Source: Sulfurospirillum sp. (GTDB lineage: Bacteria > Campylobacterota > Campylobacteria > Campylobacterales > Arcobacteraceae). Taken from it: a stretch of 64,000 nt of DNA. The DNA is taken from the NCBI GenBank assembly GCA_030491005.1, contig JAKZMJ010000015.1, forward strand, positions 372,001-436,000, given 5' to 3'. The position numbers and the translations under genes are program-made. The notes below the pieces were generated by a model. The model was not told the origin of the DNA, made no database searches, and was given only the letters and a program-made list of their open reading frames with translations. Shown here in pieces: positions 63,068-64,000 of the stretch; the first letter of the stretch is position 1, and each line of letters starts with the position of its first letter.

Positions 63068-64000
63068 ATGAATCATATTATAAAATTAGTAAATTTAGAA
63101 TTAGGAAGCATAGAAGATAAAAGAGAAGAAATAAAAGAATACTTTTTACAAACATATACTTTATACGAAAAACTTTTTGATTTATTAGAAGATGAAAAAT
63201 TTATTTATGAACAAGCAAATAAATTCAGGCACCCATTGATTTTTTATTATGGACATACCTCTACATTTTTTATTAATAAATTATACAATGCAAATATCAT
63301 AAACAAAAGAGTAAACGAACACTATGAATCGATTTTTGCTATTGGTGTTGATGAAATGACTTGGGATGATTTAAATAAAAAAAATTATGCTTGGCCTTTG
63401 TTTGAAGAAATTAAAGCTTACAGAAATACAGTTAAACAAATAATTTTAGATTTGATTTCTAATATGCAATTTACCATGCCAATTAACTGGGAAAGTCCTA
63501 TGTGGATTATATTAATGGGAATTGAACATGAAAATATACATATAGAAACATCTTCTGTATTATTAAGAGAACTTGATTTAAAATTTTTAAATAATAAAGA
63601 ATTATTTCCTTATAATAATGAGGGGTCAAACAATTATCCTGAAAATGAATTACTTGAAGTAAAAGGTGCTGATGTAATACTAGAAAAAGATAGAAACAAT
63701 CCTGTATATTATTCTTGGGATAATGAATTTTCATTCCATAAGTCTTACATTAAAGATTTTAAAGCAAGTAAGTATTTAGTATCAAATGGTGAATTTTTAG
63801 AATTTATTGAATATGGTGGTTATTTAAAGCTTCATTATTTTTCTAAAGAAGGACTTAAGTGGTTAGACTTTACACAAGCTAAGATGCCAGTTTTCTGGAG
63901 CCTTGAAGATGGAAAATACTATTTAAGAGAAATTAATAGAAAAATACCTTTAGCCTTAAATTACCCTGTTGATGTGAATTTTTATGAAGCTCAAGCATTT
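63068..64000 (+). CDS. ovoA: 5-Histidylcysteine sulfoxide synthase OvoA, N-terminal part (runs off the right edge)
   Basis: The first 311 codons are present. The reading frame begins MNHIIKLVNLELGSIEDKRE and shows the OvoA DinB-like iron-binding region: HPLIFYYGHTSTFFINKLYN, then IGVDEMTWDDLN and IEHENIHIETSSVLLREL with the H-x3-H-x-E ligands, followed by the start of the FGE-sulfatase domain (YYSWDNEFSFHKS, YLVSNGEFLEFIEYGGY). OvoA makes the sulfoxide from cysteine and histidine in ovothiol A synthesis, an antioxidant thiol. The later SAM-methyltransferase domain, if fused, is outside the window. It follows era by 14 bases. Confidence 0.88.
   Translation, partial: MNHIIKLVNLELGSIEDKREEIKEYFLQTYTLYEKLFDLLEDEKFIYEQANKFRHPLIFYYGHTSTFFINKLYNANIINKRVNEHYESIFAIGVDEMTWDDLNKKNYAWPLFEEIKAYRNTVKQIILDLISNMQFTMPINWESPMWIILMGIEHENIHIETSSVLLRELDLKFLNNKELFPYNNEGSNNYPENELLEVKGADVILEKDRNNPVYYSWDNEFSFHKSYIKDFKASKYLVSNGEFLEFIEYGGYLKLHYFSKEGLKWLDFTQAKMPVFWSLEDGKYYLREINRKIPLALNYPVDVNFYEAQAF

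Overview
This window is a chromosomal segment of a strongly AT-rich Campylobacterota (epsilonproteobacterial) bacterium, most like the Arcobacter group. The evidence is the MotB with its N-terminal cysteine cluster, a dimeric all-alpha dUTPase of the Campylobacter type, an HP0268-family protein beside miaB, a short NusA, atpB apart from the other ATP synthase genes, the futalosine menaquinone enzyme MqnE, a petABC bc1 operon with a diheme cytochrome c1, and promoters dominated by extended -10 boxes (TGNTATAAT) in T-rich DNA. No tRNA, rRNA, CRISPR array or insertion sequence was seen. Both ends cut genes: motB on the left and ovoA on the right.

Layout. Bases 1-10.4 kb are flagellar and read leftward: fliN-flgD-flgE2-flgE1, then a membrane coiled-coil protein, a secreted TPR protein and a DUF922 protease-like protein, then flaG-like-fliY-motA-motB. 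At 10.4-13.6 kb lies an RND/MMPL exporter with its LolA-like partner. At 13.7-19.9 kb a four-gene rightward operon encodes an M20 peptidase, two ATP-grasp ligases (the second fused to helix-hairpin-helix repeats) and an M14 carboxypeptidase with large beta-sandwich and FnIII extensions. This is the best candidate for an undescribed pathway. A dUTPase with an extra N-terminal helix-turn-helix-like domain and a lone ABC ATPase follow.

Bases 22-33 kb read leftward and are housekeeping: rplQ-rpoA-rpsD-rpsK-rpsM-rpmJ, nth, a GspF/PilC-type protein, trpE, a SPOR protein, glyA, lysS and cvpA. Then come ispG-dnaB-acpS (rightward), thiE-like, atpB, a cytochrome c, petC-petB-petA and thrC (leftward), an aminotransferase, ppnP, recO and an HDOD protein. 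Bases 45.6-50.3 kb hold a lipoprotein with a possible terminator-containing leader, a 49-residue membrane protein, and bioF-carbonic anhydrase-small membrane protein-mqnE. Bases 50.3-54.1 kb hold a bitopic protein with a GspL/PilM-like layout, a DUF374 acyltransferase, miaB and the HP0268 homolog. Bases 54.2-58.8 kb hold nusA-cysS-MET8-like-Crp/Fnr, facing a uroporphyrinogen methyltransferase that completes siroheme synthesis. The right end has a 911-residue lipoprotein whose 5' leader is an octanucleotide repeat tract, then era and ovoA.

Most genes are ordinary core genes. The main points of interest are the ligase/peptidase operon, the repeat-controlled lipoprotein, an apparently leaderless ispG, a possible small RNA or attenuator at 45.6 kb, the fused dUTPase, and tandem divergent hook proteins, one with an alanine-rich insert.
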